64,000 bases of DNA from Tissierella sp032104385. GTDB taxonomy: Bacteria; Bacillota; Clostridia; Tissierellales; Tissierellaceae. The notes under the pieces are model-generated. The model saw only the letters and a program-made list of their open reading frames with translations. It searched no databases and was not told the DNA's origin. The DNA lies in contig NZ_DAMCHJ010000010.1 of NCBI RefSeq assembly GCF_032104385.1, positions 1 to 64,000 of the forward strand. Direction: 5' to 3'. Below, piece by piece: positions 53,221-61,869 of the stretch. A program made the position numbers and the translations under genes. Positions within the stretch are counted from its first letter, which is position 1. Each line of letters begins with the position of its first letter.

Positions 53221-54186
53221 CTATTCTATCCTTATTCTTGGATCAACAAAGGCCATTATTATATCGGACAATAAGCTTCCAAACAATGTTAATACACCAA
53301 ATAACAAAACTAAGGCATTCATTACTGAATAATCCCTGCTAGTAATTGATGTAATAAATAGTTCTCCCATACCTGAATAGCTAAAAATTGTTTCAATAAA
53401 AACAGAACCACTTAGAAGTCCAGTAATAGTAAATCCAAAAAATGCAGCTATGGGCAGTAGTGAGTTTCTAAATATATGATGAGTATAAACTTTATTTATA
53501 GGCACACCTTTGCTTCTAGCAGTTTTAACATAATCTTGAGTTTTAGCATCTATTACTTCATTTCTAAGATATTGTATAGTTCCAGTAGTTCTTAAGACTG
53601 CAGCTGTAATAGCTGGTAAAATCATATAATGCAATTTACTAAGAATATAGTCAATTGTTCCTTTTTGAACACCTATTTCAACGGATCCCGTAGTTGGAAA
53701 CCATTCTAATCTATATCCAAATATGGCCAGAAGTATTAATGATAGAATAAATGAAGGTATAGCATAACTAATAAAATTATATATTATTACACATTTATCA
53801 AAACATGAATTTTGATACCGTCCAGCATATATACCAAGAGGTATTGCTATTAAATATGTCAATATTAATGTCAATAAGGATAGCCACAATGTATTTTTAG
53901 CTCTTTCACCAATCAATGTGGCTACTGGCATTTTATAAGTATAAGATTTACCAAAGTCACCATCTCTAATAATTCTAACAATCCAATTTTTATATTGGAC
54001 AGGTAGAGGATCATTTAGACCTGCCTTTTCCTTTAATGCTTCAATAACTGAAGGATCAATATCTGGAGTTATCAAACCAGTAAAAGGATCTCCTGGCATC
54101 ATCTTACCTAATGCAAATACGATTATACTTAATATTATAATCTGAGGTATCATTAATAGAATTCTACGTAAGACTGTTTTCCACAT
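53221..54186 (-). CDS. Oligopeptide ABC transporter permease (OppB/DppB type)
   Basis: 321 aa, six helices. MWKTVLRRILLMIPQIIILSIIVFALGKMMPGDPF at the start and the loop TQDYVKTARSKGVPINKVYTHHIFRNSLLPIAAFFGFTITGLLSGSVFIETIFSYSGMGELFITSI are typical of OppB/DppB. Two bases after the ATPase stop, so tightly coupled. Confidence 0.95.
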   Translation of the reverse strand: MWKTVLRRILLMIPQIIILSIIVFALGKMMPGDPFTGLITPDIDPSVIEALKEKAGLNDPLPVQYKNWIVRIIRDGDFGKSYTYKMPVATLIGERAKNTLWLSLLTLILTYLIAIPLGIYAGRYQNSCFDKCVIIYNFISYAIPSFILSLILLAIFGYRLEWFPTTGSVEIGVQKGTIDYILSKLHYMILPAITAAVLRTTGTIQYLRNEVIDAKTQDYVKTARSKGVPINKVYTHHIFRNSLLPIAAFFGFTITGLLSGSVFIETIFSYSGMGELFITSITSRDYSVMNALVLLFGVLTLFGSLLSDIIMAFVDPRIRIE

Positions 54187-54187
54187 T

Positions 54188-55129
54188 TTATAAATCCTCC
54201 TTACTTTTTATTGCAACATAATGAGTCTCAGAAATCTGGATTAAATCAAATACCCTTCCTTTTCCATCATAAAATAAATCTTGCCTTTCTTGGTATTCCT
54301 GTTCAACTTTAATTCTATTATTTCGAAGCTCTTCCCTATTTTCAGCATTGATTTCTGGAATGGCAGCAATCAGTCTTTTAGTATAAATATGCTGTGGATT
54401 ATTATATATGTCATCTCTTGTACCTGCCTCTACAAATCTGCCCCTATACATGATGTATATGTAGTCACACATATGTTTTACTACTCCTAGGTCGTGAGAT
54501 ATAAATAGATAACTTAACCCAAAATCTTTTTGTATTTCCTTTAAAAAATTTAATACCTGTGCTTGAACTGATAAGTCAAGAGCAGAAACAGGTTCATCTG
54601 CAACAATGAGTTTTGGATTTAATGCTACAGCTCTTGCTACACCTATTCTTTGTCTTTGTCCACCTGAAAATTCATGTGGATACCTATACAAGGAATCAGA
54701 AGGCATTCCTACTATATTTAATAGTTGTAAAACCTTTTCTATTTCTTCTTCTGCTGATAATTTTTCATAATTTCTAATGGGTTCAGCAATAATATCTCTA
54801 ATCCTTTTTTTAGGATCTAAACTAGACAAAACATCTTGAAATATCATTTGGACATCTTGATTGTATTTTACTTTTTTTCTAAGACTTTTTGTATGAACTG
54901 GTTGTCCATTGTATAAAATAGAGCCTCCCGTTGGTTTTTCTAGTCCAACAATAGCCTTTCCAATTGTAGTTTTACCAGAACCCGATTCACCAATAAGACC
55001 ATAAGTCTTCCCTTCTTCAATAGAAAAACTGACTCCATCTACTGCATAAACATAATCTTGTATAGTATTAAAGAATCCTCCACGAATAGAAAAATGTACT
55101 TTTAAATTCTCAACGTCTAGAAAACTCAT
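54188..55129 (-). CDS. Oligopeptide ABC transporter ATP-binding protein (OppF/DppF type)
   Basis: About 313 aa. GESGSGKTTIGKAIVGLEKPTGGSI (Walker A), MIFQDVLSSLDPKKRI (Q-loop), FSGGQRQRIGVARAVALNPKLIVADEPVSALD (signature and Walker B) and YLFISHDLGVVKHMCDYIYIMYRGRFVEAG. The C-terminus has a reduced form of the OppF tail with no cysteine cluster. ATG 55127-55129 (MSFLDVEN) with GGGGGC upstream is preferred; it follows the OppD stop by one base. Confidence 0.94.
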   Translation of the reverse strand: MSFLDVENLKVHFSIRGGFFNTIQDYVYAVDGVSFSIEEGKTYGLIGESGSGKTTIGKAIVGLEKPTGGSILYNGQPVHTKSLRKKVKYNQDVQMIFQDVLSSLDPKKRIRDIIAEPIRNYEKLSAEEEIEKVLQLLNIVGMPSDSLYRYPHEFSGGQRQRIGVARAVALNPKLIVADEPVSALDLSVQAQVLNFLKEIQKDFGLSYLFISHDLGVVKHMCDYIYIMYRGRFVEAGTRDDIYNNPQHIYTKRLIAAIPEINAENREELRNNRIKVEQEYQERQDLFYDGKGRVFDLIQISETHYVAIKSKEDL

Positions 55130-55130
55130 T

Positions 55131-56132
55131 CTAATGCCCCCCTTCATTTTCAAAGTGAAAATTTCTCCAACAAGTGCATCTTACAAAATGATCCTTTGAA
55201 ACCTCATGAAGTACAGGATTGGATTCATGTTCTGACTGTCCTAACCATGGAATCCTTGATGCAAAACGGCAACCTTCTCTTGGCAAATTTTTCAAAGATG
55301 GAACTATTCCATGAATAACATGAAGTTCTTCACCAACTGAATTGCTCTGAGGTATTGACTGTAGTAATGATCTTGTATATGGGTGAAGAGGATTATTAAA
55401 AATTTCTTTAGCATTGCCCATTTCAACTATTTGCCCGGCATACATTACTGCAACCCTATCTGCCATCTGTGCTACTACCCCTAAATCATGAGTAATAAGA
55501 ATAATTCCCGCATTAATTTCTCTTTGGAGTTCTGTTAGAAGATCTAATATTTGAGCCTGTATTGTAACATCTAAAGCAGTCGTAGGCTCATCTGCTATTA
55601 TTATATTAGGCTTACATGAAAGTGCTATAGCAATTAACACTCTTTGTCTCATACCACCTGATAATTGGTGTGGAAATTGATTTACTGTTCTTCTAGGGTT
55701 AGCAATTCCTACTTGTTCTAAAAGTTCTAAAACTCTCTCTTTCCTTTGTTCATTATCCAAGTCTGTATGATATATTAAAGACTCTTCTATCTGTCTTCCA
55801 ATCTTATGTAGTGGATTTAGCGATGCTAGTGGATCTTGAAAAATAAAGCCTATTTCCTTCCCTCTAATTTTATTTAATTGTTCCTCTGAATATTCAACCA
55901 TGTTTTCACCATTATAAATTATTTCTCCACTAACTCGAGTAAAATTTTTATCATGTAATCCCACTATAGAATTAGCAACAGTACTTTTACCACAACCAGA
56001 CTCTCCAACTATGGCTAGTAACTCATTCTTATATAAGGTAAGAGAAACTCCATCTACTGCGTTAAAGTATTCATCTTGAAATCTAAAAGCAGTGTGTAGA
56101 TCTTTAATCTCTAATATTTTTTCATTTTCCAT
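55131..56132 (-). CDS. Oligopeptide ABC transporter ATP-binding protein (OppD/DppD type)
   Basis: 333 aa. Walker A GESGCGKST, Q-loop FIFQDPLASLNPLHKIG, signature LSGGMRQRVLIAIALSCKPNIIIADEPTTALD, switch ITHDLGVVAQMADRVAVMYAGQIVEMG and C-terminal HPYTRSLLQSIP...GCRFASRIPW. The tail ends VRCTCWRNFHFENEGGH with the cysteines that carry an Fe-S cluster in many DppD/OppD relatives only partly present. First gene of the operon, AAAGGAA before the ATG. Confidence 0.94.
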   Translation of the reverse strand: MENEKILEIKDLHTAFRFQDEYFNAVDGVSLTLYKNELLAIVGESGCGKSTVANSIVGLHDKNFTRVSGEIIYNGENMVEYSEEQLNKIRGKEIGFIFQDPLASLNPLHKIGRQIEESLIYHTDLDNEQRKERVLELLEQVGIANPRRTVNQFPHQLSGGMRQRVLIAIALSCKPNIIIADEPTTALDVTIQAQILDLLTELQREINAGIILITHDLGVVAQMADRVAVMYAGQIVEMGNAKEIFNNPLHPYTRSLLQSIPQSNSVGEELHVIHGIVPSLKNLPREGCRFASRIPWLGQSEHESNPVLHEVSKDHFVRCTCWRNFHFENEGGH

Positions 56133-56815
56133 TTCTCATTTCCTTTCTTATATATTTATTTACTAGTACATTGTATAAACTTTAATACTATTATTTATAT
56201 TTTAAGTATATTCAGTAAAAATCATATAAAATCCTCCTCTCTTCAGTACATTTTTAAATAAATCATTTGGCAGGTTCACCTAAATAATTGAATTTTTTTG
56301 AGATATTTATACTGTTTTTGATAAGTTTTATAATCAAAGCAATTTACTTGATTTATTAATATATTTAATAGCCTTATCTATTTTCTGTGGATAATTTAAA
56401 ATTTAATTGTTTTTAATAACAATATATTAAACAATATATTGTTATATGTTTTAGAAATTCTATTTTATTCATTTAGTAATTATATAAAGCATTTATTTTT
56501 TTCCTAAAACCTATTGATTAATCTGTATTTTGTTATTGTTAAACTGTCTGGGAATTTAATGATATTTATTGTTCTTCATATGATAGGTATATGATAAGTC
56601 TTGTTTTTAATATAAGATTTACTTAAAATACTACGTATATTAAACTTATTCATATATAAAGTTTAATATACGTAGTATTTTTTATTAAATAGTCAATATT
56701 TTCTTGAAAACTTGAATATTACAATCTTATTTTAATTAAATAAAATCCCTACTATTTCTGACAATAAACAAATATATTTTAATTTTTACGTCATTTTTAA
56801 GTATATATTGCAAAC
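56133..56815. other. Gene-free region upstream of the oligopeptide operon
   Basis: Nearly 700 very AT-rich bases with no gene. It holds a strong AGGAGG followed by a seven-codon ORF (MIFTEYT, complement 56202-56225), a 13-bp stem with 4-nt loop (56416-56445, arms ATAACAATATATT/AATATATTGTTAT), one perfect TTATCCACA DnaA-box sequence (complement 56386-56394), and a 22-bp hairpin at 56626-56680. The promoter of the opp operon must lie here, but I could not choose one with confidence. Confidence 0.5.
56626..56680. terminator. Large AT-rich hairpin, possible terminator
   Basis: Perfect 22-bp arms (56626-56647 with 56659-56680, core ATACTACGTATATT) and 11-nt loop, followed by TTTTTT only on the plus strand. 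No plus-strand gene precedes it, so what it terminates is unclear; an unseen small RNA or antisense transcript is possible. Confidence 0.5.
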
Positions 56816-56863
56816 AAAATATCCTATAGAATTTACAATATTGTAAACTCTATAGGATATTTT
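56816..56863 (-). terminator. Terminator of the sigma-54 operon
   Basis: Extended hairpin: 15-bp outer stem (56816-56830 with 56849-56863, core ATCCTATAGA), one mismatch, and inner palindrome TTTACAATATTGTAAA. About 40 bp after the last gene, followed by TTTTGTTTG on the minus strand. Confidence 0.82.
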
Positions 56864-56903
56864 AGCAGCTTAAAATACTTATGAATTTTTTAATTTTCTT
56901 TAC

Positions 56904-58022
56904 TTATATTCCTAAAGCTTCTTCAGGTGTTATATATGGTCTTTCTTGTTTCCTTCCAGTTTCTTCTAGAGTTAATTTTCCATAATAGAAAGATAAACCC
57001 CTTCTAAGATATTTATCATCTTTTAATGCTTGTTCTACTCCTTTATTGGCTATTTGTAATAAATATGGTAAAGTTGAATTACATAATGATTTGGTTGCTG
57101 TCTGTGAAAAAGCTGATGGTATGTTATCTACACAATAATGTGTTATTCCGTCTATTTTATAAATAGGATCATCGTGAGATGTTGATTTACAAGTTTCTAT
57201 AGCTCCACCTTCATCGCAGGAGACATCTACTATTAAAGAGCTTTTCTTCATCATACTTAGCATACTCCTCTCTACTAAATGATCTTTTCTCCATTTTGGC
57301 CATAGAATACAGTTCATTAATATATCCGTCCTTCTTAAACACATTTCTAAATTATTTCTATTAGAATATAATAGTTCAACATTAGGCGACAATACTTTTC
57401 TTGCTTCTTCAAGTTTCTTTATATCTATATCTAGTATAGTTACTTTGTTTCCAAAAGCTGATGCTAACTCTGCAGCTGCTACACCTGAATTACCTGCTCC
57501 TATAATAGTTATTTCAGGTGTTCTTATGCCATCTATTCTTGATAATAATATTCCATTACCACCATGTATTTTTTGCATAAAGTTTAATGCTGCTAAGAAA
57601 CCTCCTTTCCCTGCTATTATACTCATTGGTCTTAATAATGGAAATTCACCTTCTTTGTCATTTACATCTTCATATGCTATTCCTATGATTTTCTTTTTAA
57701 TCATAGCATCTGTTTGCTCTTTATAGGCATTGGAATGAATATAAGTAAATATTATTTGTCCTTCTCTCATATATTCAAATTCCTCCGGGAATATTTCCTT
57801 GACCTTGTATATTAAATCAGCCTTTTCAAATACTTCTTTGGCAGAGCCAATTATTGATGCTCCTTGTTCCCTATATTCATCATCAGTAAATCCGCTGCCT
57901 AAACCTGCATTTTTTTCAATCAATACTTGATGTCCTCTGCTTACAATTTCCTTTACTCCATTAGGATCACAAGCTACTCTATATTCGTTTGGTTTTATTT
58001 CTTTTGGTATTCCTATTATCAT
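56904..58022 (-). CDS. Alanine dehydrogenase / N5-(carboxyethyl)ornithine synthase family enzyme
   Basis: 372 aa with the AlaDh/PNT fold: N-terminal MIIGIPKEIKPNEYRVACDPNGVKEIVSRGHQVLIEKNAGLGSGFTDDEY, then a Rossmann motif ITIIGAGNSGVAAAELASAFGNKVTILDID. Length fits alanine dehydrogenase. However, MNCILWPKWRKDHLV and VDVSCDEGGAIETCKSTSHDDPIYKIDGITHYCVDNIPSAFSQTATKS are closer, from memory, to carboxyethylornithine synthase than to alanine dehydrogenase, which has DVAIDQGG and HYAVANMPGAVPRTS. So it either deaminates alanine to pyruvate or forms/splits an opine-like N-carboxyethyl amino acid. Last gene of the sigma-54 operon. Confidence 0.8.
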   Translation of the reverse strand: MIIGIPKEIKPNEYRVACDPNGVKEIVSRGHQVLIEKNAGLGSGFTDDEYREQGASIIGSAKEVFEKADLIYKVKEIFPEEFEYMREGQIIFTYIHSNAYKEQTDAMIKKKIIGIAYEDVNDKEGEFPLLRPMSIIAGKGGFLAALNFMQKIHGGNGILLSRIDGIRTPEITIIGAGNSGVAAAELASAFGNKVTILDIDIKKLEEARKVLSPNVELLYSNRNNLEMCLRRTDILMNCILWPKWRKDHLVERSMLSMMKKSSLIVDVSCDEGGAIETCKSTSHDDPIYKIDGITHYCVDNIPSAFSQTATKSLCNSTLPYLLQIANKGVEQALKDDKYLRRGLSFYYGKLTLEETGRKQERPYITPEEALGI

Positions 58023-58046
58023 ATTTATTCCCCCAAGGTTTAAATT

Positions 58047-59459
58047 CTATAACATTATTCCTATTACTAAATATAATACGGCAGATACTCCCGCTACTGA
58101 AAGAGCATAAGGTATTTGTGTTTTTACGTGATCAATATGATCAGCCCCTGCTGCCAATGATGATAATATTGTTGTATCTGATAATGGTGAACAGTGATCT
58201 CCAAAACATCCTCCACCCATTACTGCTGCTAAAGTTGCATATACTAAAGTAGTTATTGCTCCCCCTGTTAAATTGAATGCTAACGGAACAACCATTGGCG
58301 TTATAATCGCATATGTTCCCCAACTTGTTCCTGTAAAGAAGGCTATAAATGCAGAAATAATGAAAGTGAATACTAGTAATAGTGCTGGTGTCATCCATGA
58401 ACTAGCTATAGATATAACATAATTAGCTGTTCCCAATTCCTTACTTATAGAATTTAGTGAATAAGCTAATGCTAATATTATAACTGCTGAAATTATACCT
58501 TTTATTCCTTCAACTGCCGTTTCTATTAGTTCTGGTATAGTTCCCATCTTTTGAATTAACATAGTTATAAATTGAAATGATACTGCTGCAACGAAACCTT
58601 CTAATGTTTTTGCACTGCCAGTAAATATATATGTTCCCAAGGTAATTGAAATAATAATTAAAGCTGGTGCAAAGAAGTTTATGAAAATGTTTGGCTTAAT
58701 ACCTTCCTTTGGTTTTATTTCTGAAAGTTCCTTACCTAATAAAGGCCTTGCTGCATCTCCTACTACTTTACCTGTTTCCCTAGTTCTTTTTTCCGCTTTT
58801 CTCATTGGCCCATAATCTGGAAATATTCCAAAAGCTATTGCTCCTACCATTATTACTGATAATATACCATAGAAGTTAAATGGAACCATTCTAACTATAG
58901 CATTCATAGCTATATTATTATCTGTAAATGCTCCAATTCCAACTATTAAGCCAGCCATATATACTCCCCAAGATGAAAATGGAATTATTGTACAAACTGG
59001 TGCAGACGTAGAGTCGCATATATAGGCTAGCTTTTCCCTTGAAACTTTTGCTTTGTCTGTTATATTCCTCATAACTGTACCTACATATAGTGGACTAAAA
59101 TAATCACTAAAGAATATAAATATTCCTAATAACCAAGCTAACACTTGAGCTCCTCTTGCTTTTACATTGAATTTTTCAATGGTTTTTGAAAACACATCAA
59201 TTGCCCCTGATTTTTGAAAATAGGCAATCATTATTCCTACGAAAACTTCTATACTTAGAACCCAAATAAAATCTGCATTTCCTAAAGCTGATTGAGCTAA
59301 TCCTGTAAATCCAAATAAAATATTTTGTCCTGTAACAATAATTCCGACTAAAACTCCTACTAATAGTGAAAAAACTGCTTCTCTAGTGATAAATGCAAGA
59401 ATTAATGCTGTAAATGCTGGTAATAATGATAAAATTCCATAACTTGTAACCGGATCCAT
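58047..59459 (-). CDS. NhaC family Na+/H+ antiporter or amino-acid carrier
   Basis: About 470 aa, ten to twelve membrane helices. Typical parts are ITREAVFSLLVGVLVGIIV, STSAPVCTIIPFSSWGVYMAGLI, FFTGTSWGTYAIITPMVVPLAFNLTGGAIT and VMGGGCFGDHCSPLSDTTILSSLAAGADHIDHVKTQIPYAL. NhaC relatives include Na+/H+ antiporters and exchangers for malate/lactate or amino acids; in a catabolic operon an uptake or exchange role is likely. ATG 59457-59459 (MDPVTSYG) behind GGGAGG is preferred to a start five codons upstream. Confidence 0.9.
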   Translation of the reverse strand: MDPVTSYGILSLLPAFTALILAFITREAVFSLLVGVLVGIIVTGQNILFGFTGLAQSALGNADFIWVLSIEVFVGIMIAYFQKSGAIDVFSKTIEKFNVKARGAQVLAWLLGIFIFFSDYFSPLYVGTVMRNITDKAKVSREKLAYICDSTSAPVCTIIPFSSWGVYMAGLIVGIGAFTDNNIAMNAIVRMVPFNFYGILSVIMVGAIAFGIFPDYGPMRKAEKRTRETGKVVGDAARPLLGKELSEIKPKEGIKPNIFINFFAPALIIISITLGTYIFTGSAKTLEGFVAAVSFQFITMLIQKMGTIPELIETAVEGIKGIISAVIILALAYSLNSISKELGTANYVISIASSWMTPALLLVFTFIISAFIAFFTGTSWGTYAIITPMVVPLAFNLTGGAITTLVYATLAAVMGGGCFGDHCSPLSDTTILSSLAAGADHIDHVKTQIPYALSVAGVSAVLYLVIGIML

Positions 59460-59488
59460 TATATTACCTCCCAAATTTTTATAATATT

Positions 59489-60574
59489 TTATAAAATTTC
59501 AAGTAAACTTGACATTTGGTATTTATCTAAACCTAATGTTTCCATGGTTCTTTTCTTCTCTCCTCCATAGTCTTTTTCCATAATAACTGATGCAATCTTT
59601 ATCACTGCATCCATGGTTGGTGTTGGAACTCCTATTTGTTTTCCCAAATCTGACAAGAATATTAGACCATATCCTACATCCTCATTTAAATATCTGTGTT
59701 CTAGATTTGCTTGTGCTCCTATTCCCTTAAATCCTATAGCTTCTGAGTATCCTTTGTCATAAGTAGCTTCTTGCATATATCCTTGCTTCATACCTAATAT
59801 AGGATCTTCAATGACTTTAAATCCTAATTTCTCACCTATAGCTATTCTCTCTTTGTCTACCTCCTTCATTAATCTCCCTACTGCTTTAGTAACTCCTTCT
59901 TCATAGAAATAAAAGTTACCCTTGGTTCTTTCTATTAATGCTGCATTTAACAATGTTACAGATGGATGAATTACTGGATTAGCATTTTGCAATGTTGTTT
60001 GNNNNNNNNNNACATTTTTTGCTGGAATTAAAGCTGGATACACTTCTTTAACTAATTCATAAACCTTAGCTGTATTTTTAGCAGGCAAGGCTGCTATAAA
60101 TACTCCATCTTTTAATTTTAAAAACACATTTATACTCGCTGAACCATTGATTCTTACTGCATATGGTAAAGTACTTGTTTCTGCAATAAAGTAATCTTCA
60201 TTTTCTAAGCTTAGTCCTAATGCATTTTTAAATACAATACTACCACCACAGGAACTTGGACATATGATAAAGGTTTGACCCTTTTCTAAATAAGGTTTTA
60301 CAGCCTTTCCAAAAGGTTCTGTACTATAAGCTGGTCCTACTACAAATATTAATTTTGCATCTTTTAAAGTTTTTTCCAAATCATGACCTGCATATGCTAA
60401 TTTTTGAAATCCTTCTAACATGCCCGAACTGGTAATTCCACCTTTTTCATTAATAGCATCAATATTAGATGAAAACTGTTCAAAATCATATAAATATACT
60501 TGATTCCCTGCTTTTGCCCAATCAAATGCTACAGCAGATCCACCATTGCCAGAACCTAATACTGCAACTTTCAT
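59489..60574 (-). CDS. NAD/NADP octopine/nopaline dehydrogenase family protein
   Basis: 361 aa. N-terminal Rossmann domain MKVAVLGSGNGGSAVAFDWAKAGNQVYLYDFEQF, then the opine dehydrogenase domain with NANPVIHPSVTLLNAALIE, where the His of the IHP motif is the catalytic residue in octopine dehydrogenase, and KLGFKVIEDP. Opine dehydrogenases reductively join an amino acid and an oxoacid, or split the product. A gap at 60002-60011 falls between PAKN and QTTLQ; one or four bases would restore a normal sequence. It lies 12 bp after the selenoprotein gene and belongs to its operon. Confidence 0.9.
   Translation of the reverse strand: MKVAVLGSGNGGSAVAFDWAKAGNQVYLYDFEQFSSNIDAINEKGGITSSGMLEGFQKLAYAGHDLEKTLKDAKLIFVVGPAYSTEPFGKAVKPYLEKGQTFIICPSSCGGSIVFKNALGLSLENEDYFIAETSTLPYAVRINGSASINVFLKLKDGVFIAALPAKNTAKVYELVKEVYPALIPAKNXXXXQTTLQNANPVIHPSVTLLNAALIERTKGNFYFYEEGVTKAVGRLMKEVDKERIAIGEKLGFKVIEDPILGMKQGYMQEATYDKGYSEAIGFKGIGAQANLEHRYLNEDVGYGLIFLSDLGKQIGVPTPTMDAVIKIASVIMEKDYGGEKKRTMETLGLDKYQMSSLLEIL
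60002..60011. other. Assembly gap (10 N) inside the opine dehydrogenase gene
   Basis: Frame is kept with ten bases, so the true gap is 1 mod 3. Four bases would complete an AKNV-x-QTTLQNANP stretch matching the family spacing. Confidence 0.8.
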
Positions 60575-60586
60575 TTTATTTCCCCC

Positions 60587-61858
60587 TTAAAATTTTTCTT
60601 GTAATAAGTCCATAGCTTTTTTTACTACTTTTAACCTTATTTCTCTTTCCTTTTCTTTTGTTTCATTAGGATTTCCCACAGGATATGGTATAGCAATTGC
60701 TGGCACTATCCTTATTGCTCCAACTGTTTTAGATATAGGTGTTACTGTACATATATGTGCTGCTGGAATACCTACATTCTCTACTTCTTTTACTATTGTT
60801 GCACCGCAACGTGTACATGTACCTCATGTTGAAGTCATAATTGCTCCATCTATTCCTGCATCTAATAATTCCTGTGCTATCTCCTTCCCCATTCTTGTTG
60901 CATCTGCTACTGATGTTGAGTTACCCGTTGTTACAAAATAATACTCATATAAACTACCTATCCCTCCTTCCTTTTCTAATTCTTTTAGTAAATCTAAGGG
61001 TAATAATCTATTTGGATTATGATTTGCATACACTGGATCAAATCCTGCGTGAACCGATTCAAATTCTCCTTCTTTAAACTCTTCTATTCCACCTATTGGA
61101 TACTTTTTATAAAACTTTGCAGTAGCAGCTGGTAAATGATCTGGATTATTCAAGGGTACTAATGCACTAGTAGTTAGTAAAGCAATTTTTGCCTTTTTTA
61201 TATCAGCTATTGGTTCGGCTGGAATAATAGTGTTGTAAGTGGGTATAGGAATTTCAGTCCTAAACTTTTCTCCCTTTAACTTTTTAACTAGCATATCTAA
61301 TGCTCTTTCCGCACCAGTTTTTTCATAAAATACATTTATTCTTACTCCCTTAGGTATATATCCTTCATCCTCTGGTAAGCCAATAGGTTCTCTATTTAGT
61401 ATTTTATTGGCTAACTCTACCATTTTGGGTACTGCTTTTCTAATTCCGGCTGCCGAATTACTGGTTTCTATTATATAAGTATTGCTTTTATATATTTCAA
61501 CTGCTGGATTTTCAATGTACATTCCAGTTATGGTATCTATGCCGTATTTTTCCTTAACAAAACTACATATATCACCACAAGCTATACCAAACCTTCCTGC
61601 ATTAAATGCTGGTCCTGCCATTACCATATCTGGCTCTAACTTATCTATTTGTTCCGATATAAATTTTCTTGCTTCTTCTATATTTTCAGCATAGTAGTTA
61701 TCTCCACAAATTATAGTTGCTACTACTTCTCCATTTAAAGCCTTAAATATATTTGCAGAACCAACTGCACCTTCTTTTATTTGTGGTGGAATATTTGCTT
61801 TATCTTCTCCTCCGATTTGTCCAAAAAATTGATTAGTATAAAATAATATTTTTTTCAT
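60587..61858 (-). CDS. Selenoprotein B large subunit of a glycine/sarcosine/betaine-type reductase (GrdB/F/H family)
   Basis: 423 aa including selenocysteine. N-terminus MKKILFYTNQFFGQIGGEDKAN is typical of the family. An in-frame TGA at complement 60824-60826 (residue 345) falls in GAIMTST-U-GTCTRCG, the conserved active site, and the frame continues for 78 residues (ATIVKEVENVGIPAAHICTV, then GAIRIVPAIAIPYPVGNPN) to TAA at 60587. A gene finder that stops at TGA would report 344 aa and miss the C-terminus. The Sec takes part in cleaving the substrate C-N bond with the pyruvoyl subunit. GrdF (sarcosine), GrdH (betaine) and GrdB (glycine) cannot be separated by eye. Confidence 0.95.
60798..60810 (-). 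promoter_or_regulatory. Candidate bacterial SECIS hairpin
   Basis: Stem GTTGC/GCAAC with loop GGT, starting 13 bases after the TGA, so that the loop lies 18 bases after it. Position and small G-containing loop suit SelB recognition, though bacterial SECIS elements vary greatly. Confidence 0.55.
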
Positions 61859-61869
61859 TATTTCACCCC

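Noticed and set aside
56386..56394. Perfect TTATCCACA DnaA box in an AT-rich region, suggesting a replication origin
   Set aside because: Only one box, no dnaA, dnaN or other origin genes nearby, and no box cluster.
60824..60826. Nonsense mutation truncating the reductase large subunit
   Set aside because: The TGA is at the invariant Sec position and the downstream frame is conserved to a normal stop.
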